From an uncultured Mollicutes bacterium (GTDB lineage Bacteria > Bacillota_I > Bacilli_A > RF39 > UBA660), in contig UQQI01000032.1 of NCBI GenBank assembly GCA_900543055.1, positions 1 to 16,879 on the forward strand: a DNA stretch of 16,879 bases, written 5' to 3'. Below the pieces are notes generated by a model. The model ran no database searches. It was not told the DNA's origin and saw only the letters and a list, made by a program, of their open reading frames with translations. Positions 15,385-16,879 of the stretch are shown piece after piece; the first letter of the stretch is position 1; every line of letters starts with the position of its first letter. The translations under genes and the position numbers were made by a program.

Positions 15385-15964
15385 GAATAAGTACAGACTA
15401 CCTTTTAATAATACATGGTATGTAGAGTATGGAGGATTAACTAAAAAAACTTCACATTCATGGGACATTATTTCTCAAAGATATGCTTATGACTTTGAAA
15501 TAAGAAAAAATAATTTGCCATATCATGATGATTACAAAAGTAAAGAAAATTATTATTCTTATAATGAAGAAATAATTTGTCCATGTGATGGATTTGTAAT
15601 AGACATGAAAAATGAATATGATGATACTAAAATAATTGAAAATCGCCCAGTAATTTGTGATATTGATGATCCAAGAGGTAATTTTATTACTATAAAACAT
15701 GAAAATGGTGAGTCAAGTACAATATGTCACATAAAAAAAGATTCATTTATGGTAAGTATTGGAGATGTTGTTAAAGAAGGAGAAGTACTTGCAAGAGTCG
15801 GAAATAGTGGCAACACACAAGGTCCACACATTCACTTTCAAGTACAAGAAGGAAATGATTTCTACAATAGTAAAGGAATAATTATTACATTTAAAGATAC
15901 ATTTCATAATAAAAGAAAAATAAAGCATCTAACAAGAGGAATAGAAGTAAACACAAAAAAGTAA
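15371..15964 (+). CDS. M23-family metallopeptidase without signal peptide
   Basis: 197 residues. Motifs of the LytM/M23 zinc peptidase fold are present in order: His29 in SHSWDI, QRYAYDF with Asp41, the strand PCDGFVID (71-78), ICHIKKDS with His120, the lipoyl-like VGDVVKEGEVLARVGNSGN pattern, and GPHIHFQV with His153 and His155. M23 enzymes usually cut peptidoglycan cross-links or other glycine-rich peptides. This one shows no signal peptide or membrane segment, so export is unexplained; it may act inside the cell, be released by another route, or use a different substrate. The start could be at 15371 or 15377; neither has a good Shine-Dalgarno, and the overlap with the DUF3006 gene points to coupling. 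Confidence 0.8.
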   Translation: MTMSKNKYRLPFNNTWYVEYGGLTKKTSHSWDIISQRYAYDFEIRKNNLPYHDDYKSKENYYSYNEEIICPCDGFVIDMKNEYDDTKIIENRPVICDIDDPRGNFITIKHENGESSTICHIKKDSFMVSIGDVVKEGEVLARVGNSGNTQGPHIHFQVQEGNDFYNSKGIIITFKDTFHNKRKIKHLTRGIEVNTKK

Positions 15965-15965
15965 T

Positions 15966-16544
15966 ATGCAAAATGATTTTATAAATGATCAAGTGTCAGA
16001 TAAAATATATGAAAATGAATTGTTAGCTGGATATTATGACTATGTTGAAATAACAAATTGTACTTTTAAAAAATGTAATTTTACAAACTCTAAATTTAAT
16101 GGAATAGATATAACTAACTCATTATTTGAAATGTCAAACTTATCAAATATAGCATTGCTTGATCACACATATAACAATATAAAATTTATCAATTGTAATC
16201 TTTTAGGAACAACATTTATAGATTCTTATCTTGATAATATAGAGTTTATTAATTGTAATTTGAAATATTCTAATTTTTCAGGAACAAATTTAAAAAATAT
16301 AAAGTTTAATAATTGCAATTTAGAAGATGCCATATTTAATGAAATTAAGTGGAAAAATTTATCTTTTTCTGATTCTAATATAAATAATTGTGAATTTCAA
16401 AAAACTAAATTAGAAAATTTAGACTTATCAGATACAGAATTTACAAATTTAAAAATAGACTCACAAAAATTAAAAGGATTAATTCTTAATATAAATAAAG
16501 CACTAATAATTGATAATCTTTTAGGAATTAAAATAAAGAACTGA
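15966..16544 (+). CDS. Pentapeptide-repeat protein
   Basis: 192 residues. From about residue 30 to 170 the sequence follows the A(N/D)LXX-type five-residue rhythm with central Phe/Leu (for example CNFTN SKFNG, and CNLKY SNFSG TNLKN), forming a right-handed beta-helix. A clear 20-residue super-repeat (one helix turn) begins NIKFINCNL. The C-terminus LKGLILNINKALIIDNLLGI resembles the dimerisation tail of Qnr/MfpA-like proteins, whose DNA-mimicking members protect gyrase; whether this one does is unknown. It starts in TAATATG one base after the M23 stop with no Shine-Dalgarno, so it probably depends on translation of that gene. It ends in TGA inside a terminator hairpin and is the last gene of the operon. 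Confidence 0.9.
   Translation: MQNDFINDQVSDKIYENELLAGYYDYVEITNCTFKKCNFTNSKFNGIDITNSLFEMSNLSNIALLDHTYNNIKFINCNLLGTTFIDSYLDNIEFINCNLKYSNFSGTNLKNIKFNNCNLEDAIFNEIKWKNLSFSDSNINNCEFQKTKLENLDLSDTEFTNLKIDSQKLKGLILNINKALIIDNLLGIKIKN
16176..16440 (+). repeat. 60-bp internal tandem repeats in the pentapeptide gene
   Basis: Copies of AATATAAARTTTATYAATTG and weaker variants begin at 16176, 16236, 16296, 16356 and 16416, at exact 60-base steps. The first three are near-identical at DNA level; the last two are recognisable mainly as protein. Confidence 0.7.
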
Positions 16545-16560
16545 ATATTTTCAGTTCTTT
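16535..16560 (+). terminator. Hairpin overlapping the pentapeptide gene stop
   Basis: An 11-bp stem (16535-16545 with 16550-16560) with loop TATT contains the TGA stop. The U-tract is broken (TTTAATTTT), but the stem is perfect, and its symmetry could serve both strands. Confidence 0.7.
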
Positions 16561-16591
16561 AATTTTCTATATTTTTAATAATTGATAGAAA

Positions 16592-16672
16592 GCACATTTT
16601 TAAAATTACTAAATGTCTTTAAGAGAAAAGTAAAATTAGTAACTTTTTAGTATGATAATTTGCTAAAAGTGC
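16592..16672. repeat. Nested imperfect inverted repeat in the intergenic region
   Basis: The ~185-base gap after the pentapeptide gene holds no gene. TTACTAA (16606-16612) pairs with TTAGTAA (16636-16642), extended across a bulged C by AAAA (16602-16605) with TTTT (16644-16647). Outside it GCAC plus TTTT (16592-16600) pairs with AAAAGTGC (16665-16672). It could be a small structured transcript, a terminator, or the end of a mobile element. Confidence 0.4.
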
Positions 16673-16675
16673 AAT

Positions 16676-16704
16676 TTGTTTTAGTTTATAAAGTTTGTTA
16701 TATT
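16676..16704 (+). promoter_or_regulatory. Promoter of the right-edge gene
   Basis: TTGTTT (16676-16681), a 17-bp spacer and TGTTATATT (16696-16704). The expected transcription start is near 16711, at the top of the hairpin that follows, so transcripts from this promoter would lack the left arm of that hairpin. Confidence 0.5.
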
Positions 16705-16730
16705 GCCTCCTAGAAAGGAGGTAATTTTTT
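16702..16730 (+). promoter_or_regulatory. Hairpin that hides a near-perfect Shine-Dalgarno
   Basis: CCTCCT (16706-16711) pairs with AGGAGG (16716-16721) around AGAA; with four flanking pairs (one G-T) the stem is 10 bp. The right arm TAGAAAGGAGGTAAT (16711-16725) is almost fully complementary to the 16S rRNA 3' end. Transcripts entering from upstream would bury the RBS, while those from the promoter at 16676-16704 would not. The stem followed by six Ts (16725-16730) could also act as a terminator. Confidence 0.6.
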
Positions 16731-16879
16731 AGTAAACCTTATCGATTATAGATTTAAGTGTCTATATGATTTAAAAGTAGACAAAAAGTATGCAGTTAAA
16801 TTTGAAAAGTTAGAGAAGGATAAAAAGATTTCTCTTTTATCAGATACTATGTTAAAAGCAATGTTTCAAAATGAAAATA
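16729..16879 (+). CDS. 5' part of a putative Rpn/PD-(D/E)XK nuclease-family transposase-like gene, start codon lost
   Basis: The frame is open from 16714 to the window edge and continues beyond it. From 16732 it reads VNLIDYRFKCLYDLKVDKKY, then a stretch containing ISLLSDTMLKAMFQNEN, which resembles the N-terminus of Rpn-like PD-(D/E)XK nuclease-family transposase-like proteins in low-GC Firmicutes (from memory, not searched). A strong SD lies at 16716-16721, but no ATG, GTG or TTG follows at usable distance in this frame; the codon at the right place is TTA. Either two bases of an original ATG are lost or a rare start is used. The next in-frame ATG (16846) is too far inside. Coding nature is likely; functionality is doubtful. 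Confidence 0.5.

Noticed and set aside
1..16879. Alternative genetic code (TGA as tryptophan), as in mycoplasmas
   Set aside because: Conserved tryptophans use TGG, no conserved position needs TGA, and the pentapeptide gene ends in TGA inside its terminator.
1..16879. tRNA, rRNA or CRISPR array
   Set aside because: No cloverleaf, rRNA stretch or regularly spaced repeat with unique spacers was seen; the only regular repeats are the CAACC boxes and the coding 60-bp repeats.

Overview
The window is very AT-rich, has short intergenic gaps and AAGGAGG-type ribosome binding sites, and uses the standard stop code (TAA, TAG and TGA all end genes; TGG is tryptophan). The proteins look like those of host-associated low-GC Firmicutes or Mollicutes relatives (Bacilli RF39-like lineages). 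That placement is inference from protein style; there is no rRNA here to fix it. All complete genes are on the + strand. Nearly every transcription unit starts with an extended -10 promoter (TGnTATAAT-like) and most end in a clear intrinsic terminator.

Left part (1-5700): a small unrecognised gene with its own promoter and terminator; an XRE-type DNA-binding protein fused to a multi-span membrane region, whose leader carries three CAACC repeats exactly 21 bp apart; a membrane protein with a cytoplasmic J-domain and LysM repeats on the other side; a decayed DUF2798 membrane gene with two frameshifts and two in-frame stops that keeps its promoter, RBS and terminator; then a coupled pair, a DUF2974-like alpha/beta hydrolase and a DUF4186 protein.

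Middle (5700-12600): an unrecognised membrane-anchored protein, a peptidase S51-like protein, a second unrecognised membrane-anchored protein, and then the centrepiece. This is a tight four-gene operon encoding a membrane-anchored substrate-binding/von Willebrand A fusion, an XpaC-family protein, a second anchored substrate-binding protein paralogous to the first, and a TelA-family protein. XpaC and TelA (YaaN) homologues are known neighbours in Firmicutes and belong to the wider tellurite/envelope-stress (Ter-like) network. No ABC permease or ATPase is present, so the binding domains probably sense or present something rather than import it.

Right part (12600-16879): a second operon starting with a CbxX/SpoVK-type AAA+ ATPase whose N-terminal half appears to be a degenerate copy of the AAA+ module, followed by a ComEC-like metallo-beta-lactamase hydrolase, a DUF3006 protein, an M23-like metallopeptidase without a signal peptide, and a pentapeptide-repeat protein. 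The window ends in the 5' part of what looks like an Rpn/PD-(D/E)XK-type transposase-like gene. It has no recognisable start codon, but its RBS sits in a hairpin that only read-through transcripts could form, as in insertion sequences that protect themselves from outside transcription.

Most notable: the binding-protein/VWA/XpaC/TelA operon next to a dead-plus-live tandem AAA+ ATPase, the J-domain/LysM transmembrane protein, the 21-bp-phased repeats, the hidden RBS at the right edge, and the decayed DUF2798 gene.
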